Source: Saccharothrix coeruleofusca
GTDB lineage: Bacteria > Actinomycetota > Actinomycetes > Mycobacteriales > Pseudonocardiaceae
Length of the DNA: 35,416 bases
Assembly: GCF_014648515.1 (NCBI RefSeq)
Contig: NZ_BMRG01000003.1
Coordinates: 1-35,416, forward strand
Direction: 5' to 3'
Shown here: one piece after another, positions 23,101 through 32,020 of the stretch
Layout of the letters: the number at the start of each line of letters is the position of its first letter
Position numbering within the stretch: position 1 is the first letter of the stretch
Notes under the pieces: model-generated
Told to the model about the DNA's origin: nothing
Seen by the model: the letters and a program-made list of their open reading frames with translations, nothing else
Databases searched by the model: none
Translations under genes and position numbers: made by a program

Positions 23101-24389
23101 GGCACCGCGGTGGCGGGGATGTTGTTGCCGCGCGAGAAGGAGCCGCTGGAGTTGGTGCCGCGGGTGGTGAGCACGTAGTCGGTGGGCCGCGCGCGGTCGA
23201 CGGTGGCGGGGGCGGACTTCACCGCGATGTCGTCGATCCAGCCGTTGAACGCGGCCGGGCCCTTGGGGTTGTCGTAGGCGACCAGGACGCGCTTGATCGT
23301 CTTGCCCTTGGCCACCGAGCCGATCACCGAGGCGACCCGGTTCCACTGGTTGGTGTAGAGCACCTTGGACTCGCCCTGGCCGCGCGGGGACAGCCCGAAG
23401 CCGTGCTGGTCGCGGGCGCCCAGGTCGCTGAGGTAGGTGCCGTCGGAGAACGCCAGGTCCACCGAGGCGTAGGTGGAGGGGTAGTTCAGGTCGTCGGTGA
23501 TGAACGACGGGAAGATCAGGTAGGACAGCTCGGTGCGCGCGGTGACCGGGATGTCCACCTCGAACACCTTGTTGTAGGAGTAGCCGCGGCCCTCGGCGCG
23601 GTGCGTGCCCTGGTAGCGCAGCGCCTTCACGCCGGTGAAGCCCGCCCGCGCCTTGGCGTTGTAGCCGCCGGTGGCGCCCCTGCCCACGGTGGTGCGCATG
23701 TTCTGCGGGGGCGGCGCGTCCGAGCCGTCGGAGAACTGCACCTCGGCCAGCTGGGTGGCGTCCGGCGCGCCGGTGTTGGCGGTGATGTCGAGCCGGTAGT
23801 GCCGGTAGGCGGTGGTGTTGCCGGGGACCTCGTAGACGTTGGTCTGGTGCCGCTCGGCGAACGCCTCGCCCGCCCGCGTGTCGAGCGCGGTCCAGTTCTG
23901 GCCGTCGTTGGACCCGCTCAGGGTCCAGTCCTTCGGGTCACGCGGGCGCTCGTCGTTGGCCGACGACAGCGCGTAGCGCTTGACCGTGGCCGGCTCGGAG
24001 AAGGTGAACCTGACCCATCCCGTCCGGGTGAAAGCCAGCCACTTGGAGGTGATGTTGCCGTCGACGAGGTTCTCCTTGACCTCGCCCGCCTCGACGAACT
24101 CCGAGTTCGCCGCCACGTCCACGACCCCGTCGGTGATGTTGCCGGGGATGGTGGTGGAGTCGGCGCCGTCGACCCCCGAGGTCCTGGGCGCGCCGTCCGG
24201 GCCCGTCTCGACGGTGCTGCTCCACTTCGGCTGCGGCTGCCCGTCCTCGAAGGAGGTCGCGAAGATCGTCTCGCTCATGGCGGGCTCCCCCGGTGCGGCG
24301 GTCGCGGGGGTCCAGCCTGCCACCCCCGCCAGCACCACCGCAGCGGTCGTCGTCACGACCAGCGATCTCCTGCTTCGCATGTGCCCCAT
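20115..24389 (-). CDS. Secreted GH92 glycosidase (alpha-mannosidase family) with two discoidin-type domains
   Basis: A 1424-residue exported enzyme. Order: signal peptide 1-32 (TPATAA); an F5/8 discoidin-type domain ~85-220; a jelly-roll region ~230-395; the GH92 core ~405-1140 (NNIPATAVPHGFNFWVPMTN near 423, SHHITYMYDYAGQPWKT near 1003, GDEDNGEQSAWY near 1042); a second discoidin-type domain ~1150-1285; and a repetitive GPV/GG beta-helix-like tail with Cys residues. GH92 enzymes are calcium-dependent exo-alpha-mannosidases acting by inversion. The motif usually reading GNEPSHH, whose Glu is the general acid, is here HSNQVSHH (Gln1001), pointing to activated substrates such as mannose-1-phospho linkages. 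ATG 24389 has AAAGG upstream. A LacI/CebR-like operator precedes it. Confidence 0.9.
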   Translation of the reverse strand: MGHMRSRRSLVVTTTAAVVLAGVAGWTPATAAPGEPAMSETIFATSFEDGQPQPKWSSTVETGPDGAPRTSGVDGADSTTIPGNITDGVVDVAANSEFVEAGEVKENLVDGNITSKWLAFTRTGWVRFTFSEPATVKRYALSSANDERPRDPKDWTLSGSNDGQNWTALDTRAGEAFAERHQTNVYEVPGNTTAYRHYRLDITANTGAPDATQLAEVQFSDGSDAPPPQNMRTTVGRGATGGYNAKARAGFTGVKALRYQGTHRAEGRGYSYNKVFEVDIPVTARTELSYLIFPSFITDDLNYPSTYASVDLAFSDGTYLSDLGARDQHGFGLSPRGQGESKVLYTNQWNRVASVIGSVAKGKTIKRVLVAYDNPKGPAAFNGWIDDIAVKSAPATVDRARPTDYVLTTRGTNSSGSFSRGNNIPATAVPHGFNFWVPMTNAGSTRWLYEYAKTNNDDNLPTIQAFTASHEPSPWMGDRQTFQVMPSTGTPTADRAVRALPFKHENETARAHYYGVTFENGMRTEIAPTDHAALFRFTFTEDTSNLVFDNISNAGGLTLDPASGVLTGYSDVKSDLSVGATRLFVYGVVDKPVKGSGRLTGVGRDDVAGYFQFDTSADKTVTLKLATSLLGVEQAKKNLDLEVSTSDTFDSVRDRAQRAWDKVLSMVEVEGATEDQLTTLYSNLYRLYLYPNSGFENTGTAADPKYQYASPVQPAAPSTPTRTGAKVVDGKIYVNNGFWDTYRTAWPAYSLLTPHKAGELADGFVQQYRDGGWISRWSSPGYADLMTGTSSDVAFADAFVKGVEDFDAKSAYDAAVKNATVAPPSAGVGRKGLETSIFTGYTSTASHEGMSWAIEGYVNDYGIANMAKKLHERTGEAKYLESYEYFTNRAQNYVHMFDPGAKFFQGRNPDGTWRVPADEYDPRVWGYDYTETDGWNMAFSVPHDGQGLANLYGGRDGLAKKLDDFFATPETGKFTGSYNGVIHEMTEARDVRMGQLGHSNQVSHHITYMYDYAGQPWKTQEKVREMLGRLYTGSDIGQGYPGDEDNGEQSAWYLFSALGFYPLQMGNDTYAIGSPLFTKATVKMDNGRKLVVNAPKNSDRNIYVQSLKVNGKKWDKAYLPHSEIANGGTLDFDMGPRPSKWATGADAAPPSLTPAGEPAKPLRDVTGLATVTASADPARVLDNTSTTEGSLSWLQVDLEDKKEKAEFYTLTSGKAAGDPTGWVLKGSYDGKTWVTVDERSGESFTWRQQTRPFKIAKPGHYQHYRLEFPSSATLAEVELLAKPFVTCANTITDQHTGSLTVREGVTCVDGGTVTGPVAVTQGASLYVFGGQLRGPVSAAGAAAVVLVDTEVGGPVSITGTRGEVSLEATSVGGPVTLIGNRGGTALAANTVAGPLSCVGGEPAPVDNGWANEVRGPKLGQCAKL

Positions 24390-24457
24390 CGCGCACGCCT
24401 TTCGCCCCGATCCGGCCCGACTACCGGGCCGATTCGCGGGCCAGCGAAACTTTTGGC

Positions 24458-24471
24458 TGACATCGTTGTCA
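24458..24471. promoter_or_regulatory. LacI/CebR-type operator of the GH92 gene
   Basis: TGACATCGTTGTCA has inverted TGACA/TGTCA arms around TCGT. It closely resembles the TGACAACGTTGTCA-type sites of actinomycete LacI-family sugar repressors. It lies 69 bases upstream of the GH92 start, where repression by an oligosaccharide-responsive regulator is expected. The regulator is not in the window. Confidence 0.6.
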
Positions 24472-24587
24472 AGATCGGTCGCCCATTCTGTCCGCAGACC
24501 TGTCCGCCCGCTGCTCCAAGAGATCTACCCGCGCGGGCGGTGCAGGCTCGGGGGCGGACTTCAGCGGATCAGGTGAGAGTTATTCCG

Positions 24588-24749
24588 ATGGGATGGTTGA
24601 CCGCGAGTAGCGCTTACTCTCTGAGCGTAGTCGAGGTGGCCTCACCAGCGGATTCACTCAATCGTCGTAAATGTGAACCGGCCGGTAGTGGCATAGCGTT
24701 ACGGGAACCTCCTCCTGGAGGCGGTGTCCTTCCGAAGAAGTGGAAGTAG
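24588..24749 (+). CDS. Candidate 53-residue small protein of unknown function
   Basis: ATG 24588 opens a 53-codon frame: MGWLTASSAYSLSVVEV, then SPADSLNRRKCEPAGSGI, ALREPPPGGG and a basic end LPKKWK. A weak GGTGAGAG lies about nine bases upstream. Codon use (many TCT, AGT, TCA, CGT, CCT) is less GC-rich than the neighbours. Support comes from context: the stop is followed after five bases by a hairpin and then a second hairpin, as expected of a short independent transcript. I do not recognise the family. The opposite strand is also open here, so this could instead be a noncoding RNA. Confidence 0.3.
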   Translation: MGWLTASSAYSLSVVEVASPADSLNRRKCEPAGSGIALREPPPGGGVLPKKWK

Positions 24750-24753
24750 GGGA

Positions 24754-24792
24754 GTCGGACGGGGAGTACGGGGGACGTGGTCCCCTTCCGAC
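24754..24792 (+). terminator. Hairpin directly after the small ORF
   Basis: GTCGGACGGGGA (24754-24765) pairs with TCCCCTTCCGAC (24781-24792) with one mismatch and a 15-base loop. It starts five bases after the stop of the candidate small gene. Confidence 0.4.
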
Positions 24793-24797
24793 CGTGG

Positions 24798-24836
24798 CAC
24801 GGGGCAGGTGCCGCGCCCGCATACACCTGCCCCGTG
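24798..24836. terminator. Second hairpin, probably bidirectional terminator
   Basis: CACGGGGCAGGTG (24798-24810) pairs perfectly over 13 bp with CACCTGCCCCGTG (24824-24836); loop of 13 bases. It lies 79 bases beyond the stop of the convergent DUF305 gene. No T-tract. Confidence 0.55.
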
Positions 24837-24915
24837 TAACTAACCAGTGCGCCTGCAAGTACCACCCGACGCCCCCGAACGGGCCGTTGTCCACTACCCG
24901 GCTCGGCGCGGGTGG

Positions 24916-25578
24916 TCAGGGGAGGGGTGCGGCGCCGCGCTGGCCGAGCAGCTGCTTCATGTAGTCGCCCTCGGCGGTCTGCGACTTGAGGATGTTCTCC
25001 GCCAGCGTGCGCACCACGTGCTGGCCCGCGTGCTTGGCCGCGTGCTCGGCCATCGGCGCGCCGCCTTCGTGGTGCCGCAGCATCAGCTGGAGGAAGTACA
25101 CGTCGAACTCCTGGCCCGCCAGCGAGCGCAGCTTGGCCAGCTCCTCGGACGTGGCCATGCCGGGCATCAGCCCCGTGGCACCCGTCGTGCCGCCGTGGTG
25201 CGACTCACCCGAGCCCGCCATCCACGCCATGTGCGTGCCGTCGGGCGACTGCTCGGCGTAGCCCCACAGCGACAGCCAGCCCTTCATCCGCCCGACCTGC
25301 TCCTGCTGGGTGGCCTCGATGTCGAAGGCCAGCTGCCGGATCGCGTCGTCGGCGGTGCGGCCGGCGACGGCGCGGGCCATGGTCACGCCCTGCAGGTGGT
25401 GCTCGGCCATGTCCTGGGAGAACCCCACGTCGACCGAGTCGCGGGCGGGGGTGGACGAGGTCTCCGCGCCGGGCAGCTGGATCAGCAGGCCCACCGCCGC
25501 GCCCAGCAGGAGCACGGCCACCACGGCGACGCTGACGACGACCGCCCGCGTCGCCGTGGTGGTGCCACGGGATTCCAC
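24916..25578 (-). CDS. DUF305 membrane-anchored protein
   Basis: A 220-residue protein. One N-terminal transmembrane anchor (AVVVSVAVVAVLLLGAAVGLL) is followed by an extracytoplasmic DUF305 domain, a ferritin-like helical bundle. It has the His/Met-rich signatures FSQDMAEHHLQGVTMAR, HMAWMAGSGESHH and FLQLMLRHHEGGAPMAEHA. DUF305 proteins are often linked to copper or other metals, which the paired His and Met residues would suit. GTG 25578 starts two bases after the stop of the DUF3105 gene and depends on coupling with it, as no ribosome site is visible. Metal binding is inferred. Confidence 0.87.
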   Translation of the reverse strand: MESRGTTTATRAVVVSVAVVAVLLLGAAVGLLIQLPGAETSSTPARDSVDVGFSQDMAEHHLQGVTMARAVAGRTADDAIRQLAFDIEATQQEQVGRMKGWLSLWGYAEQSPDGTHMAWMAGSGESHHGGTTGATGLMPGMATSEELAKLRSLAGQEFDVYFLQLMLRHHEGGAPMAEHAAKHAGQHVVRTLAENILKSQTAEGDYMKQLLGQRGAAPLP

Positions 25579-25580
25579 GA

Positions 25581-26387
25581 TCAGCTGCTGGGCTGGGTGG
25601 ACGGGGCCGTCCCGGTGTTGCCGGTCTCCGAGGTGTCCTCGGTGCCGCCCTCCATCGGGACCGCGCCCTCGCCCGGCGCCTCGGCCACGAACGGCGGCGG
25701 GTTGTCCACGTCGAAGGTGGACGAGTCGCAGGTCGCGCCGAGCTCGGGGTAGGTGTACTTGTTGGTCCGCAGCGACCGGATGAACTGGTCGATCCGCTCG
25801 TCGTCGGCGCTGTCCAGCTTCAGCTGGCGGCCCCACGCCTGCAGCGAGATCGGCTTGTCCAGGCCGGGGTAGGGCGAGAGCATGGTGAACGGCTGGCCGT
25901 CGGCCTTGGCCTTGAGCTTGTCCAGCGCGTCGCCGCTGACCTGGTCGGGGTTGTAGGCGATCCAGACCGCGCCGTGCTCCAGCGCGTGGACCATGTTCTC
26001 GTTGCGCACGGCCTTGTCGTAGACCACGCCGGTGCACACCGCCCAGGACTGGTCGTGCGGACCCCCGAAGGGCGGCGACTGGTCGTAGGCCACCCGCTGG
26101 TCCGGGGTGACGTGCTTGCCCGCCGGGTACTCCTTCTTCACCACGCCCGCGATCTGCTCGGACGGGTCCTTGTTCTCCTCGGAGGGCACCCACTTGGCCA
26201 GCGCGGCCTCCGCGGCGTTCTTCTCCGCGATGCGCGAGTAGGCGTAGGTGAACACGGTGCCTGCCAGCGCCAGGACGGCGATCACCGCGATGATGGTGCC
26301 CCACGGCTTCGGCTTGCTGGCCACCACCGAGGAACGCGCGGCCTGCACGCTGGAGCGCGCGGCCTTGGTCTTCTTGCCGCTGGTCAT
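25581..26387 (-). CDS. DUF3105 membrane protein
   Basis: A 268-residue protein. A basic cytoplasmic N-terminus (KKTKAARSSVQAARSSV) is followed by a single transmembrane helix (IIAVIAVLALAGTVFTYAY). An extracytoplasmic DUF3105 domain follows with the marks YDQSPPFGGPHD, VHALEHGAVWIAYNP and the late ATCDSSTFDVDNPPPF. The C-terminus is a low-complexity Gly/Thr/Glu tail. The family has no established activity, though the conserved His and Cys residues hint at metal or redox chemistry. GAGGCGG precedes ATG 26387. It forms a two-gene operon with the DUF305 gene and is divergent from argS. Confidence 0.87.
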   Translation of the reverse strand: MTSGKKTKAARSSVQAARSSVVASKPKPWGTIIAVIAVLALAGTVFTYAYSRIAEKNAAEAALAKWVPSEENKDPSEQIAGVVKKEYPAGKHVTPDQRVAYDQSPPFGGPHDQSWAVCTGVVYDKAVRNENMVHALEHGAVWIAYNPDQVSGDALDKLKAKADGQPFTMLSPYPGLDKPISLQAWGRQLKLDSADDERIDQFIRSLRTNKYTYPELGATCDSSTFDVDNPPPFVAEAPGEGAVPMEGGTEDTSETGNTGTAPSTQPSS

Positions 26388-26428
26388 GTCCGCCTCAGGT
26401 ATCGAAGTCGTACGCCGGTGCCGGAGCC

Positions 26429-26554
26429 AGTCTAGGGACTGGGTGTCTGGTCGCCGTCAACTGCCGTTCACCCGGTGTGCTGGTTAACAGTTGCCGTCCC
26501 AGCCTCCGGGATCGGTAAACCCGGTCGAGACCAGCGGGAACGCTTCCCTAGACT
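26429..26554. promoter_or_regulatory. Divergent promoter region with mirrored TAGACT boxes
   Basis: AGTCTAGGGA (26429-26438) and TCCCTAGACT (26545-26554) are exact inverted copies 106 bases apart, placing a TAGACT -10-like box toward each divergent gene. The rightward box would start transcription at about 26561, next to GTG 26562 of argS, implying a leaderless message. The -35 regions are poor (TTGACG on the minus side is spaced by 20). Confidence 0.4.
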
Positions 26555-26561
26555 TGGGCGG

Positions 26562-28205
26562 GTGACTCCCGCTGCGCTCGCTGAACTGGTCCGTGCGACG
26601 GCCGTGGACGTGCTGTCCACCCGCGGCCTCGACCCCGCCGCCCTGCCCGCGGCGGTCACCATCGAGCGACCGCGCAACCCCGAGCACGGCGACTACGCGA
26701 CCAACCTGGCCCTGCAGACCGCCAAGAAGCTGGGCGTGGTGCCGCGCGAGCTGGCCGGGTGGCTGGCCGAGGCGCTGACCGGCACCGGGGCCGTCGCCTC
26801 GGCCGAGGTGGCCGGGCCGGGCTTCCTCAACCTGCGGCTGGCCGCCGACGCCCAGGGCGCGATCGTGCGCGAGGTGCTGCGGCAGGGCCGGGCCTACGGC
26901 CACGGCGACCAGTTCGCCAAGATGAAGATCAACCTGGAGTTCGTCTCCGCCAACCCGACCGGCCCCATCCACCTGGGCGGCACCCGCTGGGCGGCGGTCG
27001 GCGACGCGCTGGGCCGCATCCTGGCGGCCAACGGCGGCGACGTGACCCGCGAGTACTACTTCAACGACGCGGGCGCGCAGATCGACCGGTTCGTCCGGTC
27101 GCTGATCGCCGCGGCCAAGGGCGAGCCCGCCCCCGAGGACGGCTACGCGGGCGCCTACATCGGCGAGATCGCCGCGGAGGTGCTGCGCCGCGAGCCCAGC
27201 GCGCTGAGCTCGCCGGACAGCCACGAGATCTTCCGCCGGATCGGCGTCGGGCTGATGTTCGACGAGATCAAGAAGGACCTGCACGAGTTCGGCACCGACT
27301 TCGACGTGTACTTCCACGAGAACTCGCTGCACGAGTCCGGCGCGGTCGCCGCCGCCGTGGACAAGCTCAAGGACTCCGGCGCGCTGTACTTCGACAAGGG
27401 CGCGTGGTGGCTGCGCTCCACCGAGTTCGGCGACGACAAGGACCGGGTGGTCATCAAGAGCGACGGCGACCCGGCCTACATCGCGGGCGACATCGCCTAC
27501 CTGGTGGACAAGCGCTCGCGCGGCTTCGACCTGTGCATCTACATGCTGGGCGCGGACCACCACGGCTACATCGGCAGGCTCAAGGCCGCCGCCGCGGCGC
27601 TGGGCGACGACCCCGCCGCGGTCGAGGTGCTGATCGGGCAGATGGTGAACCTGGTCAGCGACGGCCAGCCGGTGCGGATGAGCAAGCGCGCGGGCAACGT
27701 CATCACCATGCAGGACCTGGTCGAGGCGGTCGGCGTGGACGCCGCCCGGTACGCCATGACCCGGTCGTCGGTGGACTCGTCCCTGGACATCGACCTGGAC
27801 CTGCTGCGCAAGCGCAGCAACGACAACCCGGTGTTCTACGTGCAGTACGCGCACTCGCGGCTGGCCTCGCTGCTGCGCAACGCCGCCGACCTGGGCGTCG
27901 AGCCCGGCGACGCGCTGGAGCTGCTCGACCACGACCGCGAGGGCGACCTGATCCGCACCATCGGCGAGTTCCCCCGCGTCGTGGCCACCGCCGGTGAGCT
28001 GCGCGAACCGCACCGGGTCGCGCGCTACCTGGAGGAGCTGGCGGGCACCTACCACCGCTTCTACGAGGCGTGCCGGGTGCTGCCACGCGGCGACGAGGAG
28101 ACCACCGACCTGCACCGCGCCCGGCTGCAGCTGTGCGCGGCGACCCGCCAGGTGCTGGCCAACGGCCTGGCCCTGCTGGGCGTCTCGGCCCCGGAGCGGA
28201 TGTGA
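26562..28205 (+). CDS. argS: Arginyl-tRNA synthetase
   Basis: A 547-residue class I synthetase that charges tRNA-Arg with arginine. The N-terminal ArgRS-specific domain is residues ~1-90 ([20 protein letters not shown]). The HIGH-equivalent motif is in [20 protein letters not shown] near residue 137, and the KMSKS-equivalent [14 protein letters not shown] near 373. The C-terminal all-helical anticodon-binding domain ([17 protein letters not shown]) follows. The frame is open upstream, but GTG 26562, following a TAGACT box, matches the family length. First gene of the argS-lysA-hom-thrC-thrB run; its stop overlaps the lysA ATG by one base. Confidence 0.97.
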   Translation: MTPAALAELVRATAVDVLSTRGLDPAALPAAVTIERPRNPEHGDYATNLALQTAKKLGVVPRELAGWLAEALTGTGAVASAEVAGPGFLNLRLAADAQGAIVREVLRQGRAYGHGDQFAKMKINLEFVSANPTGPIHLGGTRWAAVGDALGRILAANGGDVTREYYFNDAGAQIDRFVRSLIAAAKGEPAPEDGYAGAYIGEIAAEVLRREPSALSSPDSHEIFRRIGVGLMFDEIKKDLHEFGTDFDVYFHENSLHESGAVAAAVDKLKDSGALYFDKGAWWLRSTEFGDDKDRVVIKSDGDPAYIAGDIAYLVDKRSRGFDLCIYMLGADHHGYIGRLKAAAAALGDDPAAVEVLIGQMVNLVSDGQPVRMSKRAGNVITMQDLVEAVGVDAARYAMTRSSVDSSLDIDLDLLRKRSNDNPVFYVQYAHSRLASLLRNAADLGVEPGDALELLDHDREGDLIRTIGEFPRVVATAGELREPHRVARYLEELAGTYHRFYEACRVLPRGDEETTDLHRARLQLCAATRQVLANGLALLGVSAPERM

Positions 28206-29629
28206 TGCGCGCCCACCCCGCCGGCCCCCGGCACGCCGACGTCCTGATCCCCGGCAGCACCGCCGGGGTCCGCCCGCAGACCCCCGAGGAGCTCGACGAG
28301 CTGCACCCCCGCGTGTGGCCGCGCAACGCCGCGCGCGGCGACGACGGCGCGCTGCGGGTGGCGGGCGTGGACGTCCGCGCGCTGGTCGAGGAGCACGGCA
28401 CGCCGCTGTTCGTGCTGGACGAGGCGGACTTCCGGTCCCGCTGCGCCGAGCACGCCCGCGCCTTCGGCGACCCGTCGCTGGTGCACTACGCGTCCAAGGC
28501 GTTCCTGTCCGTGTCGGTGGCCCGCTGGGTCGCCGAGGAGGGCCTGAGCATCGACGTGTGCAGCGGCGGCGAGCTGGCCATCGCGCTGCGCGCGGACTTC
28601 CCGCCGGAGCGGATCGCCTTCCACGGCAACAACAAGTCCCACGGCGAGCTGGTGGCCGCGGTCGAGGCGGGTATCGGCGTGGTGGTCGTCGACTCGTTCT
28701 TCGAGATCGCCAGGCTGGACCAGATCGCCCGCGAGCGCGGCCGGGTGCAGCCGGTGATGATCCGGGTCACCGTGGGCGTCGAGGCGCACACCCACGAGTT
28801 CATCGCCACCGCCCACGAGGACCAGAAGTTCGGCTTCTCGCTGACCTCGGGCGACGCCGCCGAGGCGGCCCGCCGGGCGCTCAAGGCCGAGGGCCTGCGG
28901 CTGGTCGGCCTGCACAGCCACATCGGCTCGCAGATCTTCGACGCCAGCGGCTTCGAGATCGCCGCCCGCCGGGTGGTCGGGCTGCTGGCGCAGCTGCGCG
29001 ACGAGCACGGCGACGAGCTGCTGGAGCAGGTCACCACGCTGGACCTGGGCGGCGGCCTGGGCATCGCCTACACCCGCGACGACGACCCGCCGCCGCCCGC
29101 CGAGCTGGCCAGGCAGCTGCACAACATCGTGTCCAAGGAGTGCGAGCACGCCGGGCTGCCGGTGCCCAAGGTCGCGGTGGAGCCGGGGCGCGCCATCGTC
29201 GGACCGGGCATGGTGACCGTCTACACCGTGGGCACCATCAAGGACGTCCAGCTCGACGCGGGCGCCGTGCGGCGCTACGTCAGCGTCGACGGCGGCATGA
29301 GCGACAACATCCGCACCGCCCTGTACGACGCGGTCTACGACTGCAGGCTGGTCTCGCGGCCCGCCGAGCCGGACGCCGAGGCGGTGCTGTGCCGGGTGGT
29401 CGGCAAGCACTGCGAGTCCGGCGACGTGGTCGTGCGGGACTGCTGGCTGCCCGCCGACCTGGCCCCCGGCGACCTGCTGGCGGTGGCCGCGACCGGCGCG
29501 TACTGCTACTCGATGGCCAGCAACTACAACCGGCTCTCCCGGCCGGCGCTGGCCGCGGTGCTCGACGGCGAGGCCCGGTTGCTGCTGCGCCGGGAGACCG
29601 AGGAAGACCTGTTCCGCCTGGAGGTATGA
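28205..29629 (+). CDS. lysA: Diaminopimelate decarboxylase
   Basis: A 474-residue PLP enzyme of fold type III that decarboxylates meso-diaminopimelate to L-lysine, the last step of lysine synthesis and a branch point with peptidoglycan. The PLP lysine is Lys98 (HYASKAFL). Other landmarks are [48 protein letters not shown] and the substrate-binding CESGDVV (the partner-subunit Cys). ATG 28205 overlaps the argS stop (TGATG), and hom follows after one base, so it is in one operon. The extra ~45 N-terminal residues are normal for actinobacterial LysA. Confidence 0.97.
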   Translation: MRAHPAGPRHADVLIPGSTAGVRPQTPEELDELHPRVWPRNAARGDDGALRVAGVDVRALVEEHGTPLFVLDEADFRSRCAEHARAFGDPSLVHYASKAFLSVSVARWVAEEGLSIDVCSGGELAIALRADFPPERIAFHGNNKSHGELVAAVEAGIGVVVVDSFFEIARLDQIARERGRVQPVMIRVTVGVEAHTHEFIATAHEDQKFGFSLTSGDAAEAARRALKAEGLRLVGLHSHIGSQIFDASGFEIAARRVVGLLAQLRDEHGDELLEQVTTLDLGGGLGIAYTRDDDPPPPAELARQLHNIVSKECEHAGLPVPKVAVEPGRAIVGPGMVTVYTVGTIKDVQLDAGAVRRYVSVDGGMSDNIRTALYDAVYDCRLVSRPAEPDAEAVLCRVVGKHCESGDVVVRDCWLPADLAPGDLLAVAATGAYCYSMASNYNRLSRPALAAVLDGEARLLLRRETEEDLFRLEV

Positions 29630-29630
29630 C

Positions 29631-30947
29631 GTGCCTGGCCAGAAACTGCCCGACGGCAAACCGATCCGGGTCGCCCTGCTGGGCTGCGGCACGGTCGGCG
29701 CCGAGGTGGTCCGGCTGCTCACCGACCAGGCCGCCGACCTCACCGCGCGCGTGGGCGCCCCGGTGGAGCTGGCGGGCATCGCCGTGCGCAAGCCGAACAA
29801 GCACCGCGAGGTGCCCGCCGAGCTGCTGACCACCGACGCGGCGGGCCTGGTCGCCTCGGACGTGGACGTGGTGGTGGAGGTCATCGGCGGCATCGAGCCC
29901 GCCAGGACGCTGCTGCTGGACGCGCTGCGCGCGGGCAAGTCGGTGGTGACGGCGAACAAGGCGCTGCTGGCCGAGCACTCCGGCGCGCTGTTCGAGGCCG
30001 CCGACGCCTCCGGTGCGGACCTGTACTTCGAAGCGGCCGTGGCGGGGGCGATCCCGCTGCTGCGGCCGCTGCGCGAGTCGCTGGCCGGGGACCGGATCAC
30101 CCGCGTGATGGGCATCGTCAACGGCACCACCAACTACATCCTCTCCGGCATGGACGCCACCGGCGCGGGCTACGGCGAGGCGCTGGAGGAGGCCAGCAGG
30201 CTCGGCTACGCCGAGGCGGACCCGACCGCGGACGTGGATGGCTTCGACGCCGCCTCCAAGGCCGCGATCCTGGCCTCGCTGGCCTTCCACACCAGGGTCA
30301 CCGCCGCCGACGTGCACCGCGAGGGCATCGCCGCGGTCACCGCCGCCGACGTGGCCGCCGCCAAGGGCCTGGGCCGCACGGTCAAGCTGCTGGCCATCTG
30401 CGAGCGGGTGACCTCGGCCAGTGGCGAGGAGTCGGTCTCGGCGCGGGTGCACCCGGCGATGATCCCGCGCTCGCACCCGCTGGCCGGGGTCGGCGGCGCG
30501 TTCAACGCGGTGTTCGTCGAGGCCGACGCGGCGGGCGAGATGATGTTCTACGGCAAGGGCGCGGGCGGCGCGCCCACCGCCAGCGCGGTGCTGGGCGACC
30601 TGGTGGCGGTGGCCCGCAACCGGGTCGTGGCCGGTCGCGGGCCGCGCGAGTCGGCCTACGCGGCGCTGCCGGTGCGGCCGATGGGGCAGACCCCGACCCG
30701 CTACCACATCAGCCTGGACGTGGCCGACAAACCGGGCGTGCTGGCGCAGGTGGCGGCGGTGTTCGCGGACCACGGCGTGAGCATCGCCGCGGTCCGGCAG
30801 GAGGTGCGCGTCGCGGACGCGAGCCTGGTGGTCGTCACGCACGCCGCGACCGACGCGGCGCTGCGCTCCACCGTGGACAAGATCGCCGGGCTGCCCGTGG
30901 TCCGGGAAGTGGTCAGCGTGATGCGCGTGGAAGGCGAGGAGTCATGA
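29631..30947 (+). CDS. hom: Homoserine dehydrogenase
   Basis: A 438-residue enzyme that reduces aspartate semialdehyde to homoserine. The NAD(P)-binding [10 protein letters not shown] is at the N-terminus, followed by [12 protein letters not shown], the catalytic and substrate region [30 protein letters not shown] and [15 protein letters not shown]. The C-terminal ~80 residues form an ACT domain ([20 protein letters not shown]), the site of threonine feedback inhibition. GTG 29631 lies one base after the lysA stop; the 3' end overlaps thrC (ATGA). Actinobacteria typically place hom, thrC and thrB together as here. Confidence 0.97.
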   Translation: MPGQKLPDGKPIRVALLGCGTVGAEVVRLLTDQAADLTARVGAPVELAGIAVRKPNKHREVPAELLTTDAAGLVASDVDVVVEVIGGIEPARTLLLDALRAGKSVVTANKALLAEHSGALFEAADASGADLYFEAAVAGAIPLLRPLRESLAGDRITRVMGIVNGTTNYILSGMDATGAGYGEALEEASRLGYAEADPTADVDGFDAASKAAILASLAFHTRVTAADVHREGIAAVTAADVAAAKGLGRTVKLLAICERVTSASGEESVSARVHPAMIPRSHPLAGVGGAFNAVFVEADAAGEMMFYGKGAGGAPTASAVLGDLVAVARNRVVAGRGPRESAYAALPVRPMGQTPTRYHISLDVADKPGVLAQVAAVFADHGVSIAAVRQEVRVADASLVVVTHAATDAALRSTVDKIAGLPVVREVVSVMRVEGEES

Positions 30948-32020
30948 CGATCCAGGCGGGCGTGCGACCGGGGTGGCCCGGCATCATCCACGCCTACGCG
31001 GACCGGATCGCGCTGCCCGAGGGCGCGCGGGTGGTCACCCTGCACGAGGGCGGCACCCCGCTGGTCCACTCGGCGCACCTGTCCGAGCTGACCGGCTGCG
31101 ACGTGCACATCAAGGTCGAGGGCGCGAACCCGACCGGCTCGTTCAAGGACCGCGGCATGACCGTGGCCATGACGCACGCGCTGGCCAGCGGCATCTCGGC
31201 GGTGATCTGCGCCTCCACCGGCAACACCTCGGCCAGCGCCGCCGCCTACGCGGCCAAGGCCGGGCTGACCGCCGCGGTGCTGGTGCCGCGCGGCAAGATC
31301 GCGCTGGGCAAGCTGGCCCAGGCGGTCGCCCACGGCGCGCGCATCCTGCAGATCGACGGCAACTTCGACGACTGCCTCGAGCTGGCCAGCAAGACCGCCG
31401 CGGAGTACCCGGTGACCCTGGTCAACTCGGTCAACCCGGTGCGGCTGGTCGGCCAGAAGACCGCCGCCTGGGAGATCTGCGACGTGCTGGGCCGCGCCCC
31501 GGACGTGCACTGCCTGCCGGTGGGCAACGCGGGCAACATCACCGCCTACTGGCGCGGCTACTCCGACTACGCCGCCGACGGTGTGACCAACTCCACGCCG
31601 CGGATGTTCGGCTTCCAGGCGGCGGGCGCGGCGCCGCTGGTGCTGGGCGAGCCGGTGGCCAACCCGGAGACCATCGCCACCGCCATCCGGGTCGGCAGCC
31701 CGGCGTCGTGGGCGGGCGCGGTGGACGCCAAGGACTCCTCCGGCGGCCTGTTCGAGGCGGTCACCGACGAGCGGATCCTGGCCGCCTACCGGCTGCTGGC
31801 CAGGCACGACGGCATCTTCGTCGAGCCGGCGTCGGCCACCAGCGTGGCGGGCCTGCTGGCCACCGCCGCCGACGGCAGGCTGCCCAAGGGCTCCACGGTG
31901 GTGTGCACGGTCACCGGGCACGGCCTGAAGGACCCGGACACCGCGCTGCTGGGGATGGGCGAGGTCGAGCCGGTCCCGGTCGACCCCGGTGCCGTGGCCC
32001 ACGCGCTGGAGCTGGCGTGA
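30944..32020 (+). CDS. thrC: Threonine synthase
   Basis: A 358-residue PLP enzyme (fold type II) converting O-phosphohomoserine to L-threonine. The PLP lysine is Lys68 in [15 protein letters not shown]. The phosphate-binding loop [10 protein letters not shown] and [19 protein letters not shown] are present, and the C-terminal [15 protein letters not shown] is diagnostic. The short length corresponds to the bacterial class found in actinobacteria. It overlaps hom by four bases (ATGA) and thrB by four (GTGA), indicating translational coupling. Confidence 0.97.
   Translation: MTIQAGVRPGWPGIIHAYADRIALPEGARVVTLHEGGTPLVHSAHLSELTGCDVHIKVEGANPTGSFKDRGMTVAMTHALASGISAVICASTGNTSASAAAYAAKAGLTAAVLVPRGKIALGKLAQAVAHGARILQIDGNFDDCLELASKTAAEYPVTLVNSVNPVRLVGQKTAAWEICDVLGRAPDVHCLPVGNAGNITAYWRGYSDYAADGVTNSTPRMFGFQAAGAAPLVLGEPVANPETIATAIRVGSPASWAGAVDAKDSSGGLFEAVTDERILAAYRLLARHDGIFVEPASATSVAGLLATAADGRLPKGSTVVCTVTGHGLKDPDTALLGMGEVEPVPVDPGAVAHALELA

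Noticed and set aside
20505-24749. Plus-strand open frame of over 1400 codons opposite the GH92 gene
   Set aside because: It is the antisense shadow of a high-GC3 gene: Val/Gly/Arg/His-rich with no domains, while the minus strand has a signal peptide and a clear GH92 enzyme. Only its last 53 codons, beyond the GH92 gene, were kept as a weak candidate.
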